Shown piece by piece: positions 42,496 to 55,271 of a stretch of DNA of 64,000 nucleotides. A model generated the notes under the pieces. The model ran no database searches, was not told the DNA's origin, and was given only the letters and a program-made list of their open reading frames with translations. Position 1 is the first letter of the stretch. Each line of letters opens with the position of its first letter. The translations under genes were made by a program, and so were the position numbers. This DNA is from Prosopocoilus inquinatus (lineage: Eukaryota; Arthropoda; Insecta; Coleoptera; Lucanidae): the NCBI GenBank assembly GCA_036172665.1, contig CM069877.1:20237001-20301000 (forward strand). Reading direction: 5' to 3'.

Positions 42496-42864
42496 GATCA
42501 ATGGAATTCATAATTAGAAGAGGCTTTTTGCCTTGGATTGGTGCTATTTTATGCTGTGTGGTTGAATACAATGAGAAATAAATAATAAGTTAACAGTTGT
42601 CGTATTTGAGGTTATGCTCGTGCTTTATACAAGCTTTATACAAGCTTTATACAAGCTTTATAATTATTTTATTTTGTACGGATGCTGGTTTAAATTCTTT
42701 TTTAGAATATTAGGTGGGGTTCCACAAGAGAAATTCGTTTATTATCAATCAAAATATAAATGTCCCAATGCTGACACTTAAAAATTTTTAATTTCAAACT
42801 GTGTTGCCAACTTTTTGGAAAATATCACGGCCTGCTCTAATTATAAATTCCGTTGATCGCATGG
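42496..42864. mobile_element. Small MITE with GATCAAYGGAATT termini
   Basis: The left GATCAATGGAATTCATAATT and right inverse (AATTATAAATTCCGTTGATC) form about 28-bp terminal inverted repeats. Inside, 42618-42662 has an 11-bp tandem repeat (ACAAGCTTTAT, three times). A relative lies at 35999-36103. Confidence 0.65.
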
Positions 42865-43200
42865 TATATTTTTAAAGTGCCGATACTTTACTTTGAGAAA
42901 TGGAAAGTATCGCAATCGCCAAATTAGTGACAATAGCTCAAATCTACTATAAAAAAATAGCAATCTTGTCTTTTCGCTTGAATTTCTCAACTTGTTCTGG
43001 TTTGGAAAAACGCTTTCAAAAGTCATCCTATTTATTTCAAGTTTTAAATCGCATAAATTTTCCGTGATGCAATATTCGGAAAGAAACTCAGTTATCGACT
43101 GAACGACGAACGACGTGCTTTTATTACAGTGAAATAAGTTTTTATCATCATTTTAGTCGCAGAATAATCGTATTTTTATAACACAAGTTACGTCCCACGC

Positions 43201-43990
43201 CCCGATGTAATTTTGTGGTTCAAGTCGCAGAATGTTCTTTTGTGCATCTCAAAATAAGCGGACAATAAATCACCTTACAATTTTGCTGTTTCGGCATTAT
43301 GATTGCCTGAAGCGTTGGTTGCACAATCTTTCGTAAGCGTCCGAGTAATAGGAATAGGCCGATTCTGGAACATCCTCCGACCTTGACCTTGAATTTTATT
43401 GGCTCCTCCGACCTTGGCCAATATAATTCAAGGTCAAGGTCAATGTCAGTGAAGGTTCCAGAATAAGTCTATTTCTGACGTGAACTCACCGTGACCTTCA
43501 AGTTAAAGGCCATGACCTTGAGGTCATCATGAGCTTCAAAGTCAAGGTCATGACCTTGAAATGGCCTTGAGATGACGTTGAAATAACCGTGAGATGACCT
43601 TGAAATGACCTTGAGGTGACCTTGAAATGACCTTGAGGTGACTTCGTAACGGACATTGAAACGCGGTGACTCAAATGAAGGGTCCAGGGAAAGAACGTGT
43701 CAAGTCATATTTTCATAATTTTAAAGGAGAGCATTTTTAAAGCTTCTCTGCTTACTCCTGTTTACGTATCTTTCTTATTCTGTTCTGATAATTTTTCTTA
43801 AATGCTTATTTTATTTTAAAACTAAGAATACAACAAAATAAACCAGTGTTTTGTGGAAATTAATATAATTAAAGAAAAAAGAACGTAACATAAAATTACA
43901 GGGAAGAAACGTGTTTAGTCCAGAATTTAACAGAGTTTTCACAGTAAAGTAAACACTAATGAGGCAAACTTTCGTAATATATTTTAGCAG
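43201..43990. repeat. Tandem duplication, unit 1 (host flank, Polinton-2 left end, MITE start)
   Basis: This 790-bp unit starts CCCGATGTAATTTTG and ends ATATTTTAGCAG. It contains 143 bp of host flank, the CGTCCG target duplication, the first ~335 bp of Polinton-2 and the first ~312 bp of the hAT-like MITE. It is followed directly by unit 2. Confidence 0.93.
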
Positions 43991-44824
43991 CCCGATGTAA
44001 TTTTGTGGTTCAAGTCGCAGAATGTTCTTTTGTGCATCTCAAAATAAGCGGACAATAAATCACCTTACAATTTTGCTGTTTCGGCATTATAATTGCCTGA
44101 AGCGTTGGTTGCACAATCTTTCGTAAGCGTCCGAGTAATAGGAATAGGCCGATTCTGGAACATCCTCCGACCTTGACCTTGAATTTTATTGGCTCCTCCG
44201 ACCTTGGCCAATATAATTCAAGGTCAAGGTCAATGTCAGTGAAGGTTCCAGAATAAGTCTATTTCTGACGTGAACTCACCGTGACCTTCAAGTTAAAGGC
44301 CATGACCTTGAGGTCATCATGAGCTTCAAAGTCAACGTCATGACCTTGAAATGGCCTTGAGATAACGTTGAAATAACCGTGAGATGACCTTGAAATGACC
44401 TTGAGGTGACCTTGAAATGACCTTGAGGTGACCTTGAAATGACCTTGAGGTGACCTTGAAATGACCTTGAGGTGACTTCGTAACGGACATTGAAACGCGG
44501 TGACTCAAATGAAGGGTCCAGGGAAAGAACGTGTCAAGTCATATTTTCATAATTTTAAAGGAGAGCATTTTTAAAGCTTCTCTGCTTACTCCTGTTTACG
44601 TATCTTTCTTATTCTGTTCTGATAATTTTTCTTAAATGCTTATTTTATTTTAAAACTAAGAATACAACAAAATAAACCAGTGTTTTGTGGAAATTAATAT
44701 AATTAAAGAAAAAAGAACGTAACATAAAATTACAGGGAAGAAACGTGTTTAGTCCAGAATTTAACAGAGTTTTCACAGTAAAGTAAACACTAATGAGGCA
44801 AACTTTCGTAATATATTTTAGCAG
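43991..44824. repeat. Tandem duplication, unit 2
   Basis: The 834-bp unit is nearly identical to unit 1 with a handful of substitutions (for example ATGATTGCC versus ATAATTGCC). It is 44 bp longer because its TGACCTTGA array has two more 22-bp units. The Polinton-2 left end proper continues from this unit (element start also at 44134, CGTCCG at 44128-44133). Confidence 0.93.
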
Positions 44825-45748
44825 CTGGATTGTCGCAAATTTTAAGCTTATCTATAAAAGAATGAGAAGTCTCTATTAATTCAGTTCTTGTCTCTATAAA
44901 AAAAAAACTTTCTACCTATAGTTATTTAGGTATGTTAAAAGTTCGGGAAGTGACGTTTTTGTAAAACTAGCAATTAGTACTGTAATATTTCCATATACAC
45001 TGTGTCACTGGATTTACTTCACGATACGTACCAAGGGACCAAAAAATTTTGAATTCAGATTTCATGTTTTGCAGTTCAAGTGTGCTTGGTGCGAAATGAA
45101 TGTGTGCCAAATTTTACTTGAATTTCTTCAGATTGAACGAAAATAACAAATTTGAAATTAGAGAGAAAAAATTAATTACGGGAAATTACTAATAATAATA
45201 AAATTAAAGTAAAGTTGTAAAATATTAACGCCATCTACATAATTTAGCGTTAATTTCTTTGCAATGTACAGAAATATTAATTTTCTGTAATTCAATTTTT
45301 TTTTCTAGGTTGTTGAAATTTGGTATATCTCTAGCATTTCAAACAGAAATCATTTTATCTTACTAAAATTTTCTCCTAAATTCAAAAGGAATACCACATT
45401 TTCTCTATCTCTATTTTATTTAATTTTTGGTTCATCATACATATCGCGAAGTCAATCCGGAGACACACTGTACAACGTCCCACTTCACAGAGCTAAAATT
45501 TTTGAAACAAACAAGAAAAGGCGGCAAAGTACTGACAATACATTAGAAATCAACAAAAACAAAAGTCGGAAAAAATGCTTATGGAATTAACATGTTCTTT
45601 CCCTGTACAGTTATTTTTCTTTATTTAATATTTTCAAACTGAGCATGGTTTTCGACTTTATATTATATATTTTCAATAGTACAGACTAAAGTGTACAAGA
45701 TACAATCAGAAGCAGAAAATCAGAAAATTTGGACTTTCCCTGTACCCT
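44513..45748. mobile_element. hAT-like MITE inside Polinton-2
   Basis: Termini are AGGGTCCAGGGAAAG and CTTTCCCTGTACCCT (14 of 15 matching). The flanking 8 bases are TCAAATGA and TCAAATAT, against TCAAATGT at the empty site in Polinton-1. It is 1,236 bp with no coding region. Its first 312 bp also appear in duplication unit 1 (43679-43990). Confidence 0.75.
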
Positions 45749-46408
45749 TCAAATATGATGGTTTTGAAATAACCCTGACGCAACATGTTATTGAATTTGT
45801 ACCTAGTTCAGGAGGTGTTTAATTTGATACCCGCAGACGACGGTTGACCCTCAGATTGAGTTTACCAACCTATTGAACGTGGTGAACGCGATATTTTCGT
45901 GTATTAAAATTATAAAACATGTTTGATTGCAATCAGTGTGGCAAACAATTTACGCGAATCGATAATATGAATCGTCATTTGCGTACGTCATGCCAGGGAA
46001 AACGTTTGAAATTAGATGAAATTGCCGGACCGTCCAAAGTTGTTGACCAGGTGAACGTTATGAAATGTGATGTGTGTGAAATATACGTCAGCAGAAAGTG
46101 TTTCTCAGCACATTTGCGTAGTAATTCACATAAAAGTAATGCTTTTGTGGTCGTGGATAACGGCGTGGAGAAGATAGCTGGTGCATTCGGAGACAAAATC
46201 GTAACGTACCGTATAACGGAACCTTACAATTATGTTGATGTCGAGGACTTTATGTATAATATTCAAGAAAAAGTATTAACTTTGGTTCAAAGTACATTAG
46301 ACATCCATAAAGCATTAAAGTGGAGTATATTTCTTAGATTCTAAAGAAAATTCTGAGATAAAATATTTTAACACCAAGAATAAAACAACTTGTTTTGGAA
46401 CTGATATA

Positions 46409-47486
46409 CCGGGTGTCCCGCGCCATGTGCTCGTCCTTCTAGAATCTTTATTTATTAATCGATTAACCTGAATTTTGGAGACGATAAACTAAATAATAAA
46501 TGGAATTTTTTAACATACTGCTAGTCGTCTTATGACTTCCGGTTTCGCCGGAAGTGATACCAACTTTCTTATTTTAAATAGAACACCCTATATATTTTTA
46601 CACATTTAAAATTTACGGAGCATTACAAGTCCGAATAAGTATCAATTGTTAATTTTGGTTTCCATGACAACGAAAAAAAGAACTTTTATTTTTCAATCTA
46701 GAAAGCTATGAATCGCATTTTTTCGATCTAATGCAATCAAGTGTTTCGAAAAAATCACTCCTTTGATGGTATTTTGATTTTTAACATTTTTACAGTATTA
46801 GAAATTTTCATTAGCTCTTAACTCATTTTTTTCGATAGAACCTCATATGTTTCTTAGCTTAGTTCAACAGAACATTTTTTTCTGAGTACGCTGATACCAA
46901 ATACGTCATATTTTCTTTGAAAGTCATTTGAAATAAAGGGTGTGTAAAATTTCAATAAGACATGCTCTATTTTAAATTATTTTCAAAGAAAATATGACGT
47001 ATTTGGTATCAGCATACTCAAAAAAAAATGTTCTGTTGAAATAAGCTAAGAAACATATGAGGTTCTATCGAAAAAAATGAGTTAAGAGCTAATGAAAGTT
47101 TCAAATACTGTAAAAATGTTAAAAATCAAAATACCATCAAAGGAGTGATTTGACTTGATCGCATTAGATCGAAAAAATGCGATTCATAGCTTTCTAGATT
47201 GATAAATAAAAGTTTGTTTTTTCGTTGTCATGGAAACCAAAGTTAACAATTGATACGTATTCGGATTTGTAATGCTGCGTAGATTTTAAATAAGTAAAAA
47301 TATATAGGATGTTCCGTTTGAAATAAGAAAGTTGATATCACTTCCGGTGAAACCGGAAGTCCTATGACGACTATCAGTATGTCAAAAAATTCCATTTCTT
47401 GTTTAGTTTATCGTCTCCAAAATTCAGATTAATCGATTAATAAATAAAGATTTTAGAAGGGTGAGCACATGCCGCGGGACACCCGG
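46409..47486. mobile_element. Near-perfect fold-back MITE, 1,078 bp, in Polinton-2 polymerase
   Basis: Starts CCGGGTGTCCCGCG and ends CGCGGGACACCCGG. The two arms of about 510 bp are almost fully complementary around a centre near 46950. TA flanks both sides (46407-46408 and 47487-47488). Excising it and one TA restores the sequence seen in Polinton-1 at this point. Confidence 0.92.
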
Positions 47487-48297
47487 TATACAATATATAT
47501 CGCCACTTTGTAAACAAAATACATGTAAAAGTGTCGGAATTTCAGGAGCGATTTTCAGGTAAAGAAAGTAATAGGTACAATCGTTTAGAATAAAACTGAA
47601 ATTTGCAAATATTGTTACAGGATGGACTTTATGCAGAATTTTATATATGGAAGTCAACATTAATAAATACAATCCACTGAAAGCATTCAGATTTATGCCA
47701 TTACCGTCCTCAGTAAGTGCGAAGAAAGCTGTTGCTTTGCCTGGGCGATAACGTCAGCGATGTGTCAACCGACAGGTCTTCCTCAAAGGATGTCTTCGTA
47801 TCCCCATTATAACACAGTAGCGGATTTCACAGACCTAGAATTTTCACTGAAAGTTTGTTATGTGAAGAAATTTGAAAGCAGGAACAATATTTCTATAAAT
47901 GTCTACCGACTCGATTCACATTATAACGGTAAGGTTACGGTTGATGAAGTTGTAGGCCCGTTACATTTTACTAAAAACAGAAAAAACATTCATATAAATT
48001 TATTATTAATTGATGACAACAACGGAAATACTCACTATTGTTGGATTAAAAATTTATCACGTGTAGTGTCAAAACAGATGTGAAGTCTGTCGGTCACGAG
48101 AATATATTTGTGAAAGATGTTTAGTGTATTTTCCATGTATTGAAAAATTGCAACGACACGAAAGGGAAAACTGTAATGTTATCAAAACAGTTTTACCGTC
48201 GACAGAGTTAAAAATAAATAAGTATGGTGAATCTTTGCCAGAGAATATATTACAATTTGAAAATTTTGAAAAACAGTTAAAACTTCCTCTTGTTATA

Positions 48298-49190
48298 CAG
48301 GCTGTTCTTTTACTGTGTGCAAATATTTAAACTTGCAATATATCACCATGAATGGCAAAGATTGAACTCATATATTCTAAACATAAATGTAATAGTTTTC
48401 GAGAAAAATGCAGTGGCAGATTTTCACTAAACCGTTTGAGAACTGCTGGCATAACTAAAAGTGGAACGCGGCCGCCTCTTGAATTACTACTCGAAGCCGA
48501 AATCGGTCAGGGTGAGTGCCTTATCGGAACTCGAGGAGTAACCACGTAACTCTCGCCACTGCGATCAGCTGGTCCGTCAAAGCGTTTACAATTTAAATTA
48601 ACTTCACTGCAAGTAATTACAAATTTAAGTATTAAATTGAAATCTAGTCCAATTCAAGAAGCTGGGGTTCGTAATTGCCGAACAAATTAAAAGCGAGGTA
48701 CAAACAAATTGTAATTTCTCATTCCACATTATTTTTAAAAGACTTATAAAAATTTTACATTTACTTTGTTTCCAAGGACCGTAAGTAGTAATACTTTCAT
48801 TGTTAGCAGCGAGATTGCAGCAAAAGTTTATTTACGTAAAAGGCTGAAGGAAAAACATTTTTAACACGCTTGCCTAATTGGTGCATAAATTTTCGGATTT
48901 ATTCGTCGATAGTTGATATCGTAAAACATATTACCTCGCTCAGTGAATTAAAATTTTAAATAAAATAATTAATAAACGATATCAGTGATTGTTGTTGCGA
49001 TACTCTGTGTTGAACATCGAGAGCGGTATCGGTGGGCGTGTTCATACCGAGAAGAAGGGCGAAGTTGATCTTCTTACCTTACTCACACATTTCAACAGTT
49101 CCAAACAAGTGGTCTGTCTACCCGCAGAAGGTAGCATTTCGCGTATTTATACTGAGAGTTCTTATTTGCACACAATAAAAGAAACTCCTG
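48298..49190. mobile_element. MITE, 893 bp, in Polinton-2 polymerase
   Basis: Terminal inverted repeats of about 28 bp are CAGGCTGTTCTTTTACTGTG and the inverse of CACAATAAAAGAAACTCCTG. TA flanks both ends, and the empty site reads as in Polinton-1 (GTTATATATGCC). There is no long palindrome and no gene. Confidence 0.88.
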
Positions 49191-51653
49191 TATATGCCGA
49201 TTTCGAACCATTACTAAAATCACTAGACAGAGTAGAACCAAATCCAGATAAATCTTTCACTGTTAAGTGTTATGAACACCAACCTCATTCATTTGCATAT
49301 TACATTAAGTGCAGTTTCAATGGTAATTTGTCAATGTTAAAGCTATATCGCGGAGAGAATGTTGCCACTGAGTCTATAAAATGGTTAGAAAAAGATATTA
49401 AAGAAATTTACGATAAATATTTAAGTAAAATTGAGCCAATGACTGATTTAACACGAGAAGAGAAAGAGACATACGGCCGTGTAACAATGTGTCATATTTT
49501 TGAAAAACCAATATTAGATGTTAAGGAGAAGGTGTGTAATCACGAACATTTATCGGAAGTGCTGCTCATTCTGTGTGCAATATTAATTTTAAAATACCAA
49601 AAAATTCATTCCAGTGTTTTTTCATAATCTTTCTAATTATGACAGTCACTTATTTGTAAATACAATGGCATTAGAAAGTGAAGATGTGGACGTGATCGCA
49701 TAAAATAAGGAAAAATATATATCCTTCTCGAAATTAATGGGGGATAAGACAGACTGTAAAGGTAAAAAGAGTAAAGTATATTTCAAAATAAGATTTGTAG
49801 ATTCTTTGCGTTTCATGCTATCGTCTTTAGAGAAATTAAGCTCATACTTGGATGATTGGCAATGTAGGATAATTAGAAAGTATTTTAACTTTTACCTTTT
49901 CTTTAAACTTTTAACTTCTAAGAAAGACTTTTATGATGTGCTTATGATGAACACGTAAGTGATGAAGATTATAAGAGAGCACAGCGCGTTTGAAATCTAT
50001 TTAACTGCAGAAGTATGGGTGATTACAGTGATGTATACGTAACATCTGTTGCTTTATTGTTGGCAGACGTATTTGAAAATTTCAGAGCCCTTTGTATTGA
50101 TACTTACAAACTAGATCCTTGCCATTTTTTCACCGCTCCAGGATTAAGTTGGAATGCAATGTTAAGAATGACAAAAATTAAATTAGAGATACTGCAAGAT
50201 GTTGATATGTTACATTTTTTAGAATGACCGCGTAGACTTATGTGCACTAAAAGAATCGAAAACGCTAATAATAAATTTGTGCATGGTTTTGACTCTAAGA
50301 AGGCAACTAAATATTTACTATATCTTGATGCTACAAATCTGTACGGTGACGCAATGTGTTCCAGATTTCAGTAGGGAGAATTTACTTGGTTGTGTACAGA
50401 AGAGATTAACAATCTTAACATTTCAGAGTTAGAAGAAAATTCAGATGTCGGGTACATATTCGAAGTAGATTTGGAATACCCCATTTATTTACATGACAAC
50501 AACAACGAATTACCATTTTGTACGGAAAACATAATTCCACCAAATTCTAAATATGGTAAACTTATTCCAAATCTGTACAACAAAAGGAAATACATAATTC
50601 ACTATTTAAATCTGAAACAATGTTTGGAAAATGGTTTAATATTAAACCAAATTCATAGGGCAATTAAATTTAAACAATCTCGTTGGCCAAAAATATACAT
50701 ACACTTTAATTCACAAAAACGAGCCGAAATTAAAAACGAATTCGAAAAAAAAATTACAAAATTATTAAATAATAGTGTTTTCGGTAAAACTATGGAAAAT
50801 GTTAAGAATCGCGTCAACATTAAATTAGCCACCAGCTGGTAAACCCATAATCGAAGACCGGAAGCTGAATCATTGATGGCTAAACCAAACTATAAATCGA
50901 GTAAAATTTTTAGTGATCACCTGACCGCAATAGAATTATCCAAAGTACGAGTAAATCATAATAAATCTTTATACGTAAGATTTTGTGTTTTGGTAATAAA
51001 GCAGCTTTATTATATACTGATACGGATAGTTTAATATTGACCGTTAATACTGACAATGTATACGATGACATGAAGCAAAATTTAAATAAATTTAATACTT
51101 CAAATTACCCACCGAATAATTTACATGAAATGCCTCGAACTGAATCAGTTATTGGACGATTTAAAGACGAATTTGCTGGACAGATCGTAGAATCTTTTAT
51201 CGGGACCGGTGCGAAAGCCTACTGTGTAAATCTTATTTCAAAATGTACTAAGAATGCAAAAGGTGTCAAAAAATGCGTTATAGATAAATACTTAACTGTA
51301 GATGACTACAAAAAAATCATTGAACGAGATGGTTTTATTTTTAAAAAGATGTACGTGTTTCACTTGGATTTTCATACGGTGTACACAGAGTTGAAAAATA
51401 AAATTACCTTATCGTCGAAAGACGATAAACGTTATATTTTGGATGTCAAAATTCATACTCTGGCGTGGGGTCACCATAAAATTGCTGATATAGAAAGAGA
51501 TAAAAAACTAAAAGAACTAATTGAAAAATTGGAAAAAGAATTAGAAAATAAATAAAGTATGTTTTATTTATGTTCTGTTAGAAAGTAAATAAATTTGTAA
51601 AATTTATTTATTGTGAGTACTGTATGTTTACAGTTGTAGTTAATGAATATTTA

Positions 51654-52591
51654 TTATAAAACATTGCGTTTTGGTATCTATGAATCATGTTTACTAATAC
51701 TATAATAACTTACAAGCGCTTTAATACCTTCTTTTCTCAACACATTAATTAAATATATATATCTGGATGTTTCACTTTTTGTAACTCGTACTCATAAAAC
51801 CCACCAAGAATGGCTTCATCATCAGCGTCTTTAATTAGATGTGTTCTGGGATTAGTATTCTGCACCGACGAAATGGTAAATATTTCGTTGGACCAATTCG
51901 GAGTGTACATTTTCGGAACTGTTTGTGTGTATTTACTGATGCGCACATGATCAACTTTAAATTTTGCAATTCTTGGATCCACAATTTTAAGGTTGCTGTA
52001 AACGGAGTGTAAAATACTTTGCGCATTTCTTTGATTTATCTTGCTGGGTTTGTAACCCGTCGTACTGTGAACAGTGTTATTGTATTCTTCAATTAGCCGT
52101 GGTAATAAATTGAACCATCCCAAATTTCCTTGCATGCTAAATTCTTTCCACATTTTTTGTTTTAGGGTTCTATTAAATCTTTCGACTACAGAACTTCTTA
52201 AATTAGAATATGTGCTATAGTGATTAATTCTATATTTCTTCATTAAATTTTGGAACTTTACACTGTAAAATTCCTTTCCGTTACCTGTTTGTATATTTTT
52301 CTGTACAGAATTTCTACCTTCAGCTAAAATCGATTGAAAAGCTTTGATTAGTTCTTTACCTGTCTTATTTTTTAATGGTATTCCCCAAGCATATTTAGAA
52401 AATGCGTTGATCACTGTAAGAATGTATTTGTATCCTTTGTTTATCTTGGAATAAGGCAGAATTTCAATTAAGTCTGCTTGGAAGAGATCTCCGAATCCTT
52501 TTATTATTACTCGACGACGGCGAAATCTCCTTGCTGGTTTGTGCAATTCATTAACAACATCACGTTTCACATTAGAAGATATATTAGACAT
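51654..52591 (-). pseudogene. int: Integrase of Polinton-2, inactivated
   Basis: Open for 280 codons from the ATG at 52591. The first Asp (QADLIE) and the Glu (VERFNR) are kept, but the second catalytic Asp is Gly (QTGNGKEF versus QTDNGKEF in Polinton-1). Two extra bases in a TATATATA tract near 51755 shift the frame and cut off the chromodomain-like end, which is still readable in another frame. It would not be catalytically competent. Confidence 0.9.
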
Positions 52592-52974
52592 TTTCAGTTA
52601 GATATCATTTTCTTATGATGAATTCAGCAAATAATGTAGTTGAACAAAGTAAAACTGTACAAGAAAACGGAATTTCATTTGAACATTGAATGTAGGAGAT
52701 TCAATGTTCTTTCAATTAAAGTATCAGTACAATCTATACCATTAATAGATACTTTCTTGTTGACAGGTTTATGAAAAATTACTTTTTTAATAACGCAAGT
52801 TTCTTGTGTCGTATACGTACTTTGATAACCTCTATTTGAAAGAATAAATTCACCGTTAGCGTTAAGCTGTTCACTCTGAAAGCCCAATAATGTTTCGTAA
52901 CATAATGGTGTAGAAGCAATATGTTTGAAAACTGTGTGTTTATTAACGTGTCTTTCAAACTTATCAATATTCAT
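52584..52974 (-). pseudogene. Copy of the 127-aa unknown gene, frameshifted
   Basis: Starts MNIDKFERHVNKH and keeps about 90 residues of similarity before a frameshift near 52705. The overlap of its stop with the integrase start is conserved. Confidence 0.75.
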
Positions 52975-53042
52975 TGCGAATCAATCAACAACTATGTGAA
53001 ACTGAAATGTGTGCTTGTTCGCACTCCACTAAACACTACAAT

Positions 53043-53530
53043 TTACAAAATAATTTTTGCCTCTTCTAATTCTTCAATGATCGCTATGATTTCATTGTTA
53101 TGTGCGGTGTGACCTGCTGATTCGGATGCGTTCAATAAACGCAGTCGTCCTACTAGTTCATTAGGATTATCCCAGTATTGATACTGCAAACATTTGTTAG
53201 GTATAAGCTTTTTCTCCAAAGCTCCACCTGTTTTCCAGCTTCGCGCCCACCAAACGATTCCTCCACGTGTTCTGTCGTCTCCATCTCCACCTCCACCTTT
53301 GGTAAAGGTTTCGGTAGAGGCTCCACCACTAGTGGCGCAAAAGCCCTCCTTTTTAGGAAGATACGTTGTTGCGTCGCCACTTGCTGCGCCGGCGGCCGTC
53401 ATTCGGGTGTCAGCGGTGTTGGCGTGTAGCTCGGTGAAGGGGTTGGTATTAACCTTAGGTGGAACCAAGCCACCCTACAGTTCACTATGGCCGTTTCAGC
53501 ATTAATCAGAGTTCCATATGTTAACTAAAA
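53043..53530 (-). pseudogene. Deletion-born chimera: Pro-rich gene body joined to DUF8207 tail
   Basis: A 141-codon frame (53468-53043) begins in sequence related to the Pro-rich gene and then continues at WWARSWKTGGALEKK into the DUF8207 C-terminus, ending EELEEAKIIL. The join near 53255 removes the ATPase and the DUF8207 N-terminus present in Polinton-1. The reading frame is open across the join but reads the Pro-rich part in a different register. Confidence 0.8.
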
Positions 53531-53825
53531 AAGTAAATAATTATCGATTAAACGGTAAAATACAAATTAGAGTACTCACTTTCAACTCCACTTGCCTCAT
53601 AAATATAGATTTTATAAGAGGCATGCGGTTGGTGAAGAAGTCGTCTGTAAAATGAATAACAATTATAAAAAGTTAAGATAAATAATTAAAATTAAATATA
53701 TCCTCGAAAACATACCTAAAATCTCGACAACATTTCCATCTTCATGTCAGGAAGGAACAAACGATAGAACAACAATATTATTCACAGAGATATCTACTTA
53801 AGAGAAGAAGTTAAATATTAATATT

Positions 53826-55203
53826 TTAAATAGATATGTCTGCGACAAGATTATGAAACAAATCTTGGATCAGGCTCAGACGGTCGTGAATTGGGGAAAT
53901 TTTGTCATATTGTTCGTTTAAAGCCTGATCGGAGACCTTAAGCGAACTGTACGTAAAATTTCACGACAAAATTGCAACTCATCCGTGACTATACACAGAT
54001 TTTGCTCACCCTCTAAACAATAGTTCCTGACTTCAGGCATAGTTCCGTCATAATAATTTTGGACTGCAGTTGAGATAACTCCCACTAAATTGGGAGAGGG
54101 TGAAGGAAGGGGTATAACATGTTGTGATGAAATTCCTATTAAATTTGTTCCTGAGGCAAGGGATCGAATAGGTGTAGACGTTCGGACACTAGGAGAGGAA
54201 ATTTCAAGCCGAGAAGGCGGAATTTGAGATGGTGGAATATGTAGTTCCGATTGTAATTGTGAAGGTGACAAATTCTGCATATTGGAAATAATATTAGCAG
54301 ATAGTCCTCGGTCGACTAACAGAAGGAGAATTATTAATCATTACTGGATTAATATTAATTGATGTATTATTATTATTCCCAATTGGTGATAATTGAGATG
54401 TCTTCATTGAACGGTCTGACATATCAATTATCTCAGAAACTAAGTCATTATCATTAGAATTTAGCGGGATAATATCTGCAACAACACGGGGTTGCGACTG
54501 ACTCAGTTGACCTTGCAACTCCGCACTATGCATCAAGTCATCATTTGAACGCAAAGAAGAAAGAAAAACTCTTTCATTAGCAATTCTTTCCGTTCTGCGT
54601 TCCATTGTGTGTTCCCTTCTGCGTTGAGAATACTCTTCTTTAGGCAACCACACTCTTTCATACTTGTCGATAACGGTCCTTAGACGACAATATTGGTTGC
54701 CTCGTGGGATGCGTACATATCGTGTGGGTTGACGAGTGCATTAGAAACGAATTTAGAAACAACAGATCTAGAAATGACACTCGGAGTATAAAGATGGATG
54801 TAACAATAGGAACAATTTCCGATGTAGCAATAGGAACAGATGTAACAGCAACCTTAGGAATGGATGTAACAGCAACCAAAGTAGTAGGGGCGGATGTGGA
54901 TGTAACAATAGGAGTAACTATTGACTGTTGAGAAATGAGGGATTGAGTAAGGTTGGTTTGGGTAAGGAAAGAATTGTTGTGAAATAATAAAAGGAGGTTG
55001 GGTAGATTGCTGATTAATAATAAAAAGGCTAGGAACAACAAAAGGGCTAAAAACACAAACAGTTGATTGGGAATTAAAAGAGATTGTGATTGGCTAACAA
55101 TTAGTTGATGAATTGGTTGACTATTTTGGCTGAAATGAATATCTCGAGAATCCACACGATCTATTACGTCACCAACTTCGTTCAGTGCAGAATCATTGAT
55201 TGA
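53826..55203 (-). pseudogene. Ser/Thr/Pro-rich gene of Polinton-2, frameshifted and 5'-deleted
   Basis: Three frame pieces (55155-54658, 54653-54294, 54280-53918) cover the middle and C-terminal parts. There is no repeat insertion at the site split in Polinton-1, so this copy shows the ancestral join (RVFLSSLRSNDDLMHS). The N-terminal ~80 codons and everything up to the 111-aa gene are deleted at about 55203. Confidence 0.8.
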
Positions 55204-55271
55204 AATAGACGGAAGAAGAAATCCATTGCGAAGCTGAACTTATCTTATACTAACCAAGAACCAAAGTTTCC

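Larger units (their letters stand above)
45919..51555 (+). pseudogene. polB: Polymerase B of Polinton-2, in pieces
   Basis: Homologous throughout to the Polinton-1 polymerase. The zinc-finger exon opens at 45919. A 17-base loss near 46323 shifts it, then two transposons (46409-47486 and 48298-49190) split the gene, and further small deletions and stops follow (28 bp near 47730, about 56 bp near 50990). The intron survives at 47559-47620. The final piece to 51555 keeps DTDS, the 12 codons missing from Polinton-1 and the full basic/acidic C-terminal helix (ELIEKLEKELENK). Confidence 0.9.
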
